Shown piece by piece: positions 17,329-26,566 of a stretch of DNA of 64,000 bases. The stretch is from Pseudomonas sp. GM50 (GTDB lineage: Bacteria; Pseudomonadota; Gammaproteobacteria; Pseudomonadales; Pseudomonadaceae), in contig NZ_AKJK01000137.1 of assembly GCF_000282375.1 (NCBI RefSeq), positions 1-64,000 of the forward strand, given 5' to 3'. Under the pieces are notes generated by a model, which saw nothing but the letters and a program-made list of their open reading frames with translations, was not told the origin of the DNA and searched no databases. A program made the translations under genes and the position numbers. Numbering within the stretch: the first letter of the stretch is position 1; each line of letters starts with the position of its first letter.

Positions 17329-17382
17329 GCTTATTCTTCCGCTGTAGTTTTTTGTTATTGGCAGCACGCCGAAGCGAAAAGT

Positions 17383-17424
17383 ACTCGTCTGTACGAGTTA
17401 TTGCAACAACTCGTACAGACGAGT
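17383..17424. promoter_or_regulatory. Twin palindromic operators between treP and treR
   Basis: Two 17-base sites, 17383-17399 (ACTCGTCTGTACGAGTT) and 17408-17424, are exact reverse complements of each other. Each is itself a palindrome, ACTCGT-4 bases-ACGAGT, and their centres are 25 bp apart. They lie 55 bases upstream of the treP start, in the divergent region with the GntR-type regulator. Binding by TreR is inferred. Confidence 0.8.
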
Positions 17425-17565
17425 TTGGTTTTGTTCATCCTGAACCCGACAAGCGGCGATATTTCCTACCTCAAAAGTCAAAGAAACCTAAACCCGCATG
17501 GACAAACCCCTACCCTGCCCTTAAGGTTCGAAACCTTGAGCACAGCGCGGCACAGAGCCATCCCC

Positions 17566-18270
17566 ATGAGTAAATACAACCAGATCTACAGCGATCTGCT
17601 TGCCAGCATCACGACCGAACGTCTGGAACGCGGCGCCCGATTGCCGTCCGAAACCGAACTGATGGACAGCTACCAGGCCAGTCGCGGCACCGTGCGCAAG
17701 GCCATCGAGCAATTGCAGGAGCGCGGCTTCGCCCAGAAAGTCCATGGCAAAGGCACCTTCGTGCTGTCGACCAACCCGATCGAGTTTCAACTGGGCGGCA
17801 TCGTCAGTTTCCAGGAAACCTACCCGCGACTGGGCAATGACGTCAGCACCGAGGTGGTCGAGTTCACACAAATCCCCCTCGAAGGCCCGCTGCTCGAACA
17901 CATCAAGGCTGCAGAAGGCAGCCTGATCACGCGGATCAAGCGAGTACGGCGGATCGACGGCAAACGGGTGATCCTCGACATCAACCATTTCGTCAGCGAC
18001 GTGATTCCCGGTCTGTCCCGCGACATCGCCGAGCAATCGATCTACGCCTTCATCGAACAGACCCTGCAACTGCAAATCGCCTACGCCCAGCGCACCATCG
18101 AAGCAGTGCCCCGCAGCAAGGACGACCAGCAACACCTGGACCTCGACGGCCAGAGCCATGTGATCGTGGTCAGTAACCAGACGTTTTTGCAGGATGGCCG
18201 GCAGTTCGAGTACACCGAGTCGCGGCATACGCTGGATAAGTTCTACTTTTCGGATGTGGCCAGACGCTGA
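17566..18270 (+). CDS. treR: Trehalose operon repressor, GntR family
   Basis: Protein of 234 residues with an N-terminal winged helix-turn-helix of the GntR/HutC type (about residues 5-70; LPSETELMDSYQASRGTVRK and a GKGTFV wing) and a C-terminal UTRA effector domain (about 90-230). TreR proteins respond to trehalose 6-phosphate. The gene is divergent from treP, and twin palindromes between them are likely operators that could also control treR itself. ATG 17566 is followed by the typical SKYNQIYSDL start. Confidence 0.93.
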   Translation: MSKYNQIYSDLLASITTERLERGARLPSETELMDSYQASRGTVRKAIEQLQERGFAQKVHGKGTFVLSTNPIEFQLGGIVSFQETYPRLGNDVSTEVVEFTQIPLEGPLLEHIKAAEGSLITRIKRVRRIDGKRVILDINHFVSDVIPGLSRDIAEQSIYAFIEQTLQLQIAYAQRTIEAVPRSKDDQQHLDLDGQSHVIVVSNQTFLQDGRQFEYTESRHTLDKFYFSDVARR

Positions 18271-18372
18271 CACTACACCCTGGCGAATCGCCAAAAAGCA
18301 TAACTATGTAGTGCACCCTCCTTGAGCAAACGGGCCAATCTCGACGACCCATTTCTCAAGGATAGAGCGTGC

Positions 18373-21300
18373 ATGAACACGACAGAAACCCGCCCATTAC
18401 CCAATGCCGCCGACAAGGCTGCCCTCAAGACCATCGCCACCCGCATCATCCGGACATGCCCGAGCCTGCAAGACACCGCTCACGAGGTCGCGAGCAATTT
18501 ACTGAAGAAGTACGGCATTACCAGCCTTGATCCGGACCGGGTTTACTTCCACCGCTTCGACGCGTCGCAAAGCAGCTCGAAAGCCTTTACCGGATGGGAG
18601 CATGTCAACGCAACGCCAACGTCCTCCATGACCCTGACCCAACTGGTGATCCGCCGCTTCCGTGTCGCCGATCAGGACAATGCCGATTTGCTGGATGTGT
18701 ATGCAGGCTTCTACTCCGAAGGTCCGAACGCTGGCACGTTCAACGAAGCCAACGAAGTGCGGCTGCATGGCAATGATGTGCTCAAGGACTTCTGGAACAT
18801 CAACTTCAGCTCGCTGTACAACGAACGGCTGACGAACTTCTGGAAGGAATCTGGCGACGATTTCCGAACCTTGGCCAAGTGCAATTTCCTTATCAGCGCC
18901 GTCCAGGCAAGGGACAAACGCCAGTTGAGTGACGAAGATTTCCAGTTTGTCACTCAGGCTGTTTTTGGCCCGATCACCTGGCCGATCAGTCTGCAACTAT
19001 TGCAATCACAGCACACTGGCACCAATAGCGTTCGCATGCTGGATGTCGCAGGGTATGTTTCGACCAACATTCTGCGGTTTATCGCCCCCAAGGGCCGGCA
19101 GATCATCTATCTACCCGGCGACACCGAAGCATTTCAGATACAGGAAACCGTCATCGACATGCACTTCTGGATGTTGAAGCGGATGAATATGGAAGAGGAT
19201 CGGCAGGCGTTCATGACGCATTTTTCCCTGTCCGATCGACAGGACATCACCGAGAACATCACCGATCTGATGAACCGTCTGGTGGGCAGTTGGAGCGTAT
19301 ACAACCATGAGTTGATCAATCAGGAAAACCGGGCTGTTGACGGTGACGCTTTCAGTTGGCTTCGAGACTCGACCAAAGCCGCCATGTTCTCCGAGGCCAC
19401 GCTGTCACTGACTTCCAATGGTGATCTGCGCAAAAAACTGTGGATCGGCTACCTCAGCGCCGGTCTGAAAGTGTTCGGCCCGATGGCGGTTGTCGGCTGG
19501 CCGGTGGCGCTGCCGGTAATCGGCGCCAGCATCGCCAGCATGGGGTTGAACATCGATCAGGCGGTCAACGGAAAAACGACGCAAGACCGCAAAGCCGGTA
19601 TTTTGGGCGCAGTACTCAGCGGCATCGATGTGCTGTTCAATCTATTGGTACTTAAAGGGCCGGGGTCGCTAGAAGAAATCGGCCCCGAGATCGACGCCGC
19701 CGAGGCGCAAGAAATGGCTGAACTGAAGGAGACGACACAACCGGTCGAAGCCGCCAAACCTTCTCCCCCCGAAGGCGTCGTCGACTCGCCGGATATTGCC
19801 GAGCCTAGCGTGAAGGTGCCGGAATCCTTCAAGATCGACCTGTCATTGAGCGAAGACACACTAGTTCGTGAACCGGGTAAGTTCCAGGGCACCTACCGGC
19901 TTGCTTCCAACCCTTCGTCCGCGATCAAACTCAAGGACAGCGCGTATTACGTACGCTATGAATCCAGCATCAACGGCCGTAGTACCTGGGCCATCATCGA
20001 CCCGGCCAACCCCGATGCATTTTCCGGTTCCATCCCCGTACGTTTGAATGCAGTGGGCAAGTGGGAAATCGTCCCGCGCCTGGGATTGAGGGGGGGAATG
20101 ATCCCATCGCCTGTTGCAACAGCAGGCGCAACCAGTGAGCCCGTCGTCGAAGAGTGGGCGCGTACGCCGGGCATTCATGTGCCCGGACTCGAAGACCCGG
20201 AAATGAGGACCTGGGCACTCGGTGGACCCGATGTACGCAATCTGTACAGGCGCGCAAGGACGATCTTCGACATAGACGTCAGCAGTGTGGTCGGGTCCAG
20301 CGAAGATACCGTCGGTGTACGCCGGTTGTTGATGTCTCCCTTCGACGAACGCATCCAATCCTTGAGCGAGTTCGACCTGGACCAGGAAGAGTCCCAAGAC
20401 AATCTGATCAGTGATGCAAACGCCTACTATGAACTCAATCCCCCGACTCCCCGCCTGCCAGTACCCGCACGAGCGATAAATACGTCGACGGAACTGCTCG
20501 ATACCACCTTCGCGGAAAAACCGGGGCTGGTCGTTGGCGAGCGCCGTGGCGGTATCGGCAGTAAACAGTTCCTGATTGAAAACATGCCCACCCTGGCCCA
20601 GCGTGGCGTGAAGACACTGTATTTGCAGGAGCTGTTGGCCAACGTCAATCAACTCGACCTGGACACCTTTGCCAGAACCGGCGAGATGTCCGAGGAGCTG
20701 GAAAATTATTTGCAAAAACTCGACATCAAGGCCGGCAATGACCCCGAGGGCAGGTTCAATCTGATGGCTCTGGTCAAGGCCGCCAATGCCCAGCACATCC
20801 GCGTTCAAGCTCTCGACATGACGACGACCTGGAACATCAATGAAGACATCAGCACACGAAATCCGAACAGTTTGATGATGAGGAATTTCTTTGCCAGCGA
20901 AGTCATTCAGTTCAATGAAGAATTGAAAGGACCCGCCAAATGGATTGCCTTGGTCGATCAGGAACACATGACAAGCTTCAGGGGTTACCAGGGCATCAGT
21001 GAGCAAACCGATGCCCTGAGCGTACGAATCGATGATGTGTCACCGGGTCAGGCACAGCCCATTGGCGCCGATCCCGGGTTAGCGGTGGAGTATGCAGACT
21101 ATCCGGATTCACCTGTCGAAGAACCAGGGTCTGATATCGAAGGTTTCAACCACATTGATGACCGCATCAAAGGCGACTGGCGTTTGCAGGTGCAAACGCC
21201 ATGGGCTTACCGAACGTCACAGGAACTGCGGACACTGTTGCCGGAACCGGGGATGTTCACTTTCCAGCGCTACCGAAGCAGCCTGTTAGTGGTCTATCGC

Positions 21301-23091
21301 AATTCCGAAAAACGCATGGCAGACAGCGTGATCAGAATGACCCCGGGCGGGCGGATGAATCTGGATACTCCGCTCGGGCCAACCCACGACTCCATGACCG
21401 TGGACAATCTCGCTGAACTGAAAAAGGCATTGATCGAAAAAGGCATGGAGCCAAGGGGCTGGCCTGAAGGCGCCGGCGAAGCTGAGGGTACGGCAACGCT
21501 TCTCGAAGGCCTTGCCCAGGTGCAATCTGAAACTTCCAGGTTGACCCCACCACCACAGTGGCAGGCCAACGAACTGCTGGAGGGAATGACACCCGAAACA
21601 TCACCGGGGAAATTCCTGGGCATTTTTACGCTCAAAGGCAACCCTTCGACAGCCATCATGCTCGACGATACAGCCTGGTACGTGCGCTACGAAACCGATG
21701 CGAACGGAATGGGTACCTGGGCCATCATCGATCCTGAAAACCCGAATGCTTTTTCAGGCTCATTACCGGTGCGCCTGAACGCCCAAGGTGAATGGGAGCT
21801 GACACCAAAAGCCGGCCTGAAGGGCGGCGGCAACGAACTTAAAGGTATGTCGCCGGTTGTCACTCAACCCACGCCCCCCGTCATCTTGCGTAAACCCGTC
21901 ACCCGCTACGACGCACCGACCCGTTGGAGTCTCAGGAGACTGGCGATGGGCAAGCCGGAGTCCCATATCAAAATCTTGCGTTTACCCGATGGAACAATGA
22001 AAGGGATAACCACCTACGAGGAAAAAGTCGCCCCTCTTCGTAGCAAGTTATCAGGAGATGCTCGCGATTTCTTTCAACGCAGTGGTTTTTTCACTTCCTT
22101 GCCTGCACGTCCGGCTGTCCCGGTCGTTACGTCATCGACCACCGCCACGGAACTGATCGAGAAAGTGTTCGACGTCGCGCCAGGGCTGGTGGTAGGGGAA
22201 AGCCAGGATCGTATTGCCAGCATGCGTTTTCTCATCGAGAACATGCCGACTTTGTCCCGACAGGGGGTCAAGACCCTTTTTTTCCACCGACTGCTCAACG
22301 ACTTCAGTCAATTGGATCTCAATACATTCGCCAGAACCGGGGAAATGTCGGACGACCTCGAGGAAAGCCTGCGACAACTGCAAAGCGACCCGACCGGACA
22401 GCATACCCCTCTTGAAGTAGTGAAAGCCGCCCGCCTCAATGGTATTCGGGTGCAAGCGACGGACTGTCTGGCGAGCTACCGCTTTCCCGGTTCCCCGCTT
22501 CCCGACATGCATGAACAAGCCATCAAGAATTACCTCACTCATACCATCATGCAGGCCAACGATTCACTCAATGGGTCGACGAAATGGGTGGTGCTGACCG
22601 GTCAGGAAAACACCAATACTTTCCGTGGCATGGCTGGCATCAGTGAAATGCACGGTGGCATAGGCTTGCGCATCGAAGAAGTGCTGCCTGAAAGCGGCTC
22701 GTTGATCGAGACTGACCGTGGCATCGAAGTCGGTAGCGGCTTCACTTCCCAGCCCGCCTCCCCCACCGGTCACTTCGAGACCTTGCACGCCGACCTGAGC
22801 CTGAAAATGCCGCAGCCACTTATCCAGCGAACGCCGGCGCAGCTTGAGCAGCTGTTGATGCGACAAGGTATGTTTACCTTCGAAAAAACCGATGGAACCT
22901 GGACGCTGATTCACCGCGCAAGGGATGGCCGCATTACACGAACACTGGTTGAGCGTACGGCTGGCGGCCAGTACCTGATCAATCGTCCGACATGGACCAG
23001 TGTTCACCAGGTGCCCTACAACCGAATCGAGGATCTGTCCTGGGCCCTCAACGGAATGGGCATGGACCTTGAAGGTCGCCTGCCGCTGTAA
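18373..23091 (+). CDS. Large dermonecrotic-type toxin with duplicated C-terminal modules
   Basis: A 1572-residue protein. Residues 1-330 resemble the N-terminal domain of Pseudomonas dermonecrotic-toxin-like proteins (DUF6543 type). Two hydrophobic stretches (about 363-397, 410-430) could act in membrane insertion or translocation. The remainder holds two copies of a module: a PGKF...STWAIIDPxNPxAFSG...PVRLNA domain (about 500-575 and 1077-1153), a domain starting GLVVGE and running to the VRI/LRIEEV strand (about 717-885 and 1270-1437), and a terminal GMFTF domain (about 933-1030 and 1476-1572). The GLVVGE domain resembles the ChaN/EreA/TraB-like effector domain of membrane-targeted toxins, but both copies lack the His expected after GE (GERRG, GESQD). 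There is no signal peptide. ATG 18373 has a distant AAGGA. It lies between treR and guaA, with no secretion or immunity gene nearby, and its composition looks less GC-rich than its neighbours. Confidence 0.8.
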   Translation: MNTTETRPLPNAADKAALKTIATRIIRTCPSLQDTAHEVASNLLKKYGITSLDPDRVYFHRFDASQSSSKAFTGWEHVNATPTSSMTLTQLVIRRFRVADQDNADLLDVYAGFYSEGPNAGTFNEANEVRLHGNDVLKDFWNINFSSLYNERLTNFWKESGDDFRTLAKCNFLISAVQARDKRQLSDEDFQFVTQAVFGPITWPISLQLLQSQHTGTNSVRMLDVAGYVSTNILRFIAPKGRQIIYLPGDTEAFQIQETVIDMHFWMLKRMNMEEDRQAFMTHFSLSDRQDITENITDLMNRLVGSWSVYNHELINQENRAVDGDAFSWLRDSTKAAMFSEATLSLTSNGDLRKKLWIGYLSAGLKVFGPMAVVGWPVALPVIGASIASMGLNIDQAVNGKTTQDRKAGILGAVLSGIDVLFNLLVLKGPGSLEEIGPEIDAAEAQEMAELKETTQPVEAAKPSPPEGVVDSPDIAEPSVKVPESFKIDLSLSEDTLVREPGKFQGTYRLASNPSSAIKLKDSAYYVRYESSINGRSTWAIIDPANPDAFSGSIPVRLNAVGKWEIVPRLGLRGGMIPSPVATAGATSEPVVEEWARTPGIHVPGLEDPEMRTWALGGPDVRNLYRRARTIFDIDVSSVVGSSEDTVGVRRLLMSPFDERIQSLSEFDLDQEESQDNLISDANAYYELNPPTPRLPVPARAINTSTELLDTTFAEKPGLVVGERRGGIGSKQFLIENMPTLAQRGVKTLYLQELLANVNQLDLDTFARTGEMSEELENYLQKLDIKAGNDPEGRFNLMALVKAANAQHIRVQALDMTTTWNINEDISTRNPNSLMMRNFFASEVIQFNEELKGPAKWIALVDQEHMTSFRGYQGISEQTDALSVRIDDVSPGQAQPIGADPGLAVEYADYPDSPVEEPGSDIEGFNHIDDRIKGDWRLQVQTPWAYRTSQELRTLLPEPGMFTFQRYRSSLLVVYRNSEKRMADSVIRMTPGGRMNLDTPLGPTHDSMTVDNLAELKKALIEKGMEPRGWPEGAGEAEGTATLLEGLAQVQSETSRLTPPPQWQANELLEGMTPETSPGKFLGIFTLKGNPSTAIMLDDTAWYVRYETDANGMGTWAIIDPENPNAFSGSLPVRLNAQGEWELTPKAGLKGGGNELKGMSPVVTQPTPPVILRKPVTRYDAPTRWSLRRLAMGKPESHIKILRLPDGTMKGITTYEEKVAPLRSKLSGDARDFFQRSGFFTSLPARPAVPVVTSSTTATELIEKVFDVAPGLVVGESQDRIASMRFLIENMPTLSRQGVKTLFFHRLLNDFSQLDLNTFARTGEMSDDLEESLRQLQSDPTGQHTPLEVVKAARLNGIRVQATDCLASYRFPGSPLPDMHEQAIKNYLTHTIMQANDSLNGSTKWVVLTGQENTNTFRGMAGISEMHGGIGLRIEEVLPESGSLIETDRGIEVGSGFTSQPASPTGHFETLHADLSLKMPQPLIQRTPAQLEQLLMRQGMFTFEKTDGTWTLIHRARDGRITRTLVERTAGGQYLINRPTWTSVHQVPYNRIEDLSWALNGMGMDLEGRLPL
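19867..23088 (+). repeat. Internal tandem duplication within the toxin gene
   Basis: Two protein-level repeats of about 550 residues (roughly nucleotides 19867-21470 and 21598-23088) correspond domain by domain: PGKF, GLVVGE and GMFTF landmarks recur at residues 502/1079, 718/1271 and 960/1500. DNA identity is moderate, so the duplication is old and has diverged. Confidence 0.85.
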
Positions 23092-23116
23092 TTGGTTTTC
23101 TGCCACGCCTGCATGC

Positions 23117-23153
23117 AAGAAGCCCCCGGTCTCGCGACCGAGGGCTTCTTTTA
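23117..23153. terminator. Bidirectional terminator between the toxin gene and guaA
   Basis: Stem AAGAAGCCCCCGGTC / GACCGAGGGCTTCTT with one mismatch and loop TCGC, followed by TTT on the plus strand and also A/T-flanked on the other side. It serves the convergent toxin gene and guaA. Confidence 0.9.
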
Positions 23154-23194
23154 CCGCTATCGTTTTGAGCCTGGTTTCACAGGCTCAAACACGA

Positions 23195-24772
23195 TCATTC
23201 CCACTCAATGGTCGCTGGCGGCTTGCTCGACACGTCGTAAGTGACGCGGGAGATGCCTTCGATTTCATTGATGATCCGGCCGCTGACGGTTTCCAGCAGC
23301 TCGTAAGGCAGGTGCGCCCAACGCGCGGTCATGAAGTCGATGGTTTCCACGGCACGCAGGGCCACGACCCAGGCGTAACGACGGCCATCGCCAACCACGC
23401 CAACCGATTTCACCGGCTGGAACACCACGAATGCCTGGCTGACCTTGTGGTACCAGTCGGCTTTGCGCAGTTCTTCGATGAAGATGTGGTCGGCGCGACG
23501 CAGCAGGTCGGCGTATTCCTTCTTCACTTCACCCAGGATGCGAACGCCAAGGCCCGGGCCCGGGAACGGGTGACGGTAGACCATGTCGTACGGCAGGCCG
23601 AGTTCCAGGCCCAGACGACGGACTTCGTCCTTGAACAGTTCGCGCAGGGGTTCAACCAGCTTGAGGTTCATTTCTTCCGGCAGGCCGCCCACGTTGTGGT
23701 GCGACTTGATCACGTGGGCCTTGCCGCTTTTGGCGCCAGCCGACTCGATCACGTCCGGGTAAATGGTGCCTTGGGCGAGGTACTTGATGTTGTCCAGTTT
23801 GTTGGACTGGGCATCGAACACGTCGATGAAGGTACGGCCAATGATCTTGCGCTTCTTCTCTGGGTCGCTTTCGCCTGCCAGATTGTCGAGGAACTGGTCC
23901 TCAGCGTTGGCGCGAATCACCTTGACGCCCATGTTCTCGGCGAACATGGCCATCACTTGCTCGCCTTCGTGCAGGCGCAGCAGGCCGTTGTCGACGAAGA
24001 CGCAGGTCAGCTGGTCGCCGATAGCCTTGTGCAGCAGCGCGGCAACCACCGAGGAGTCAACGCCGCCGGACAGGCCGAGCAATACGTTGTCGGTGCCAAC
24101 CTGGGCGCGGACCTGGGCGATAGCGTCTTCAGCGATCTTCGAAGGTGTCCACAGGGCTTCGCAGCCGCAGATGTCGAGGATGAAGCGCGAGAGGATGCGA
24201 CCGCCCTGCTTGGTGTGGGTCACTTCCGGGTGGAACTGCACGCCGTAGTAGCCGCGAGCATCGTTGAACATGCCGGCAATCGGGCAGCTCGGGGTGCTGG
24301 CCAGGATGTGGAAGTCTTCCGGCATCTTGGTGACCTTGTCACCGTGGCTCATCCACACGTCGAGACCGAACAGGCCATCGGCGTCGATATGGTCTTCGAT
24401 GCCATCGAGCAGACGGCTCCTGCCGACCACGTCAACGCGGGCATAACCGAACTCACGCAGCTCGGAACCTTCGACCTTGCCACCCAGCTGTTCAGCCATG
24501 GTTTGCATGCCGTAGCAGATACCGAAGACCGGTACGCCCAGGTCAAACACCGCTTGCGGGCAGCGCGGGCTGTCGGCTACGTGCACGGACTCGGGGCCGC
24601 CGGCGAGAATGACGCCTTTTGGAGCGAATTCGCGAATCGCTTCGTCGTCCATGTCGAACGGATGCAGTTCGCAGTACACGCCGATTTCACGCACGCGGCG
24701 AGCGATCAGCTGGGTGTACTGAGAACCGAAGTCGAGGATCAGGATGCGGTGAGCGTGAATGTCGAGGGCCAT
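23195..24772 (-). CDS. guaA: GMP synthase (glutamine-hydrolysing)
   Basis: Converts XMP to GMP using ATP and glutamine. The class I glutaminase domain (about residues 8-200) has the nucleophile motif GICYGMQTM and the triad His and Glu in VQFHPEVTH. The ATP-pyrophosphatase domain has the P-loop GLSGGVDSS, and the C-terminal dimerisation domain ends KPPATIEWE. The length of 525 residues is standard. It lies downstream of guaB with a 93-base gap that contains a strong hairpin, and probably forms one operon with it. Confidence 0.98.
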   Translation of the reverse strand: MALDIHAHRILILDFGSQYTQLIARRVREIGVYCELHPFDMDDEAIREFAPKGVILAGGPESVHVADSPRCPQAVFDLGVPVFGICYGMQTMAEQLGGKVEGSELREFGYARVDVVGRSRLLDGIEDHIDADGLFGLDVWMSHGDKVTKMPEDFHILASTPSCPIAGMFNDARGYYGVQFHPEVTHTKQGGRILSRFILDICGCEALWTPSKIAEDAIAQVRAQVGTDNVLLGLSGGVDSSVVAALLHKAIGDQLTCVFVDNGLLRLHEGEQVMAMFAENMGVKVIRANAEDQFLDNLAGESDPEKKRKIIGRTFIDVFDAQSNKLDNIKYLAQGTIYPDVIESAGAKSGKAHVIKSHHNVGGLPEEMNLKLVEPLRELFKDEVRRLGLELGLPYDMVYRHPFPGPGLGVRILGEVKKEYADLLRRADHIFIEELRKADWYHKVSQAFVVFQPVKSVGVVGDGRRYAWVVALRAVETIDFMTARWAHLPYELLETVSGRIINEIEGISRVTYDVSSKPPATIEWE

Positions 24773-24820
24773 GTGGTCAGTCTCGTCTATGCAGTTCGGT
24801 GAAGAGAATCAGAAACAACT

Positions 24821-24840
24821 CGGGGCTGAAAACAGCCCCG
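24821..24840. terminator. Hairpin in the guaB-guaA gap
   Basis: Perfect 8-bp stem CGGGGCTG/CAGCCCCG with a 4-base loop. Read on the minus strand it follows the guaB stop closely but lacks a U tract, so it is more likely a partial terminator or an mRNA-stability element than a full stop. Confidence 0.55.
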
Positions 24841-24865
24841 GTTACTTAACTTATTGCTGGAAGCC

Positions 24866-26335
24866 TCAACCTACGCGGTAGTTTGGCGCTTCTTTGGTGA
24901 TTTGCACATCGTGAACGTGGGACTCGGCCATGCCGGCGCCGGTGATCCGCACGAACTCAGGCTTGGTGCGCATTTCTTCGATATCGGCGCTACCGGTGTA
25001 GCCCATGGAAGAACGCAGGCCGCCCATCAGTTGATGGATGATGGCGCTCAGGGTGCCCTTGTACGGAACACGCCCTTCGATGCCTTCCGGAACCAGTTTC
25101 TCGGCGCCTGCCGAGGAGTCCTGGAAGTAACGGTCGGAGGAGCCTTGAGCCTGGGACATGGCGCCCAGCGAACCCATGCCACGGTAAGCCTTGTACGAAC
25201 GGCCCTGGAACAGTTCGATCTCGCCCGGTGCTTCTTCAGTACCGGCGAACATCGAGCCCATCATCACGCAGGAGGCACCGGCAACGATGGCCTTGGACAG
25301 GTCACCGGAGAAACGGATGCCGCCGTCGGCGATCAACGGAACGCCAGTGCCTTCAAGGGCAGCGGCGACGTTGGCGATGGCACTGATTTGCGGGACGCCG
25401 ACACCGGCAACGATACGGGTGGTGCAGATCGAGCCTGGGCCGATACCGACCTTGACTGCGTCAGCGCCGGCTTCGGCCAAGGCCTTGGCGGCAGCGCCGG
25501 TGGCGATGTTGCCGCCGATGACCTGCACTTCAGGGAAGTTCTGCTTGACCCAACGAACGCGGTCGATCACGCCTTTGGAGTGACCGTGAGCAGTGTCGAC
25601 CACGACCACGTCAACACCCGCGTGGACCAGGGCAGCTACGCGGTCACCGGTGTCTTTACCGGTGCCGACCGCAGCGCCAACGCGCAGACGACCTTGATCG
25701 TCCTTGCTGGCCAGCGGGTAGGCCTTGGCTTTTTCGATGTCGTTGACGGTCATCATGCCTTTGAGGGCGAATTTGTCGTCGACGATCAGTACGCGTTCGA
25801 TACGGTGCTTGTGCAACAGCTCACGGACGTCGTTCTTGTCGGCGCCTTCCTTGACCGTGACCAGACGCTCTTTAGGCGTCATCACTTCACGGACACTGAC
25901 GTCCAGACGGTTTTCGAAACGCACGTCACGGGAAGTGACGATGCCGACCAGGTCGCCATCGTGCAGTACCGGAACGCCGGAGATGTTGTGCAGGCGAGTC
26001 AGTTCGAACAGTTCACGAACCGTGGCGTCAGCCTCGATGGTGATCGGGTCCTTGACCACGCCGGCCTCGTACCGCTTGACCTTACGCACTTCGGCAGCTT
26101 GCTGCTCGATGGTCATGTTCTTGTGGATGATGCCGATGCCACCTTCCTGAGCCATGGCAATTGCCAAGCGGGCTTCAGTAACGGTGTCCATGGCAGCAGA
26201 AACCAGTGGAATATTCAGCTCGATGCCACGGGTAAGGCGGGTCTTGAGACTGACTTCGTTAGGAAGAACCTCGGAATAACCGGGCACTAAAAGAATGTCG
26301 TCGAAGGTCAGAGCTTCTTGGCTGATACGCAGCAT
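24866..26335 (-). CDS. guaB: Inosine-5'-monophosphate dehydrogenase
   Basis: Oxidises IMP to XMP with NAD+, the committed step to GMP. It is a TIM barrel with the catalytic loop GPGSICTTRIVAGVG (Cys nucleophile), interrupted by a CBS pair at about residues 95-205. ATG 26335 gives 489 residues, the usual Pseudomonas length; the longer frame from 26386 lies across the promoter and is rejected. It is the first gene of guaBA. Confidence 0.97.
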   Translation of the reverse strand: MLRISQEALTFDDILLVPGYSEVLPNEVSLKTRLTRGIELNIPLVSAAMDTVTEARLAIAMAQEGGIGIIHKNMTIEQQAAEVRKVKRYEAGVVKDPITIEADATVRELFELTRLHNISGVPVLHDGDLVGIVTSRDVRFENRLDVSVREVMTPKERLVTVKEGADKNDVRELLHKHRIERVLIVDDKFALKGMMTVNDIEKAKAYPLASKDDQGRLRVGAAVGTGKDTGDRVAALVHAGVDVVVVDTAHGHSKGVIDRVRWVKQNFPEVQVIGGNIATGAAAKALAEAGADAVKVGIGPGSICTTRIVAGVGVPQISAIANVAAALEGTGVPLIADGGIRFSGDLSKAIVAGASCVMMGSMFAGTEEAPGEIELFQGRSYKAYRGMGSLGAMSQAQGSSDRYFQDSSAGAEKLVPEGIEGRVPYKGTLSAIIHQLMGGLRSSMGYTGSADIEEMRTKPEFVRITGAGMAESHVHDVQITKEAPNYRVG

Positions 26336-26371
26336 CGCGGGGGCTCCCGAGCGGGAAAATGGAAGCGCGCC

Positions 26372-26400
26372 ATTATAGTCAGACACCCCCTCGGGTTCAA
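26372..26400 (-). promoter_or_regulatory. Sigma70 promoter of guaBA
   Basis: On the minus strand there is TTGAAC (-35, plus-strand 26395-26400), a 17-base spacer and a perfect TATAAT (-10, 26372-26377). It sits about 40 bases upstream of guaB ATG 26335. A CG-rich stretch follows the -10 box, as in stringently controlled promoters. Confidence 0.8.
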
Positions 26401-26459
26401 TGTAAAACTCTGTCTATTATCGACGCGGTGATCGACGGAGGTTTTGGCACACAAATCCC

Positions 26460-26548
26460 GTAGGAGCGAGGCTTGCCCGCGAAGGCATCGACTCGGTGTA
26501 TCTGATGTACCGCAGCGACGCCTTCGCGGGCAAGCCTCGCTCCTACAG
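26460..26548. repeat. REP pair, TAGGAGCGAGGCTTGCCCGCG family
   Basis: Inverted arms at 26460-26484 and 26522-26548 lie between the guaB promoter region and the 3' end of the zinc-ribbon gene. Confidence 0.9.
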
Positions 26549-26566
26549 TACGGGACTGGCGCAGGT

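Noticed and set aside
18271..18372. Hairpin TGGCG-AAT-CGCCA after treR as a terminator
   Set aside because: Only a 5-bp stem with a 3-base loop and no T tract on the coding strand; too weak to call.
23000..24802. Long plus-strand open frame opposite guaA
   Set aside because: GC-rich codons in guaA leave the opposite strand open; it runs through the terminator and has no family features.
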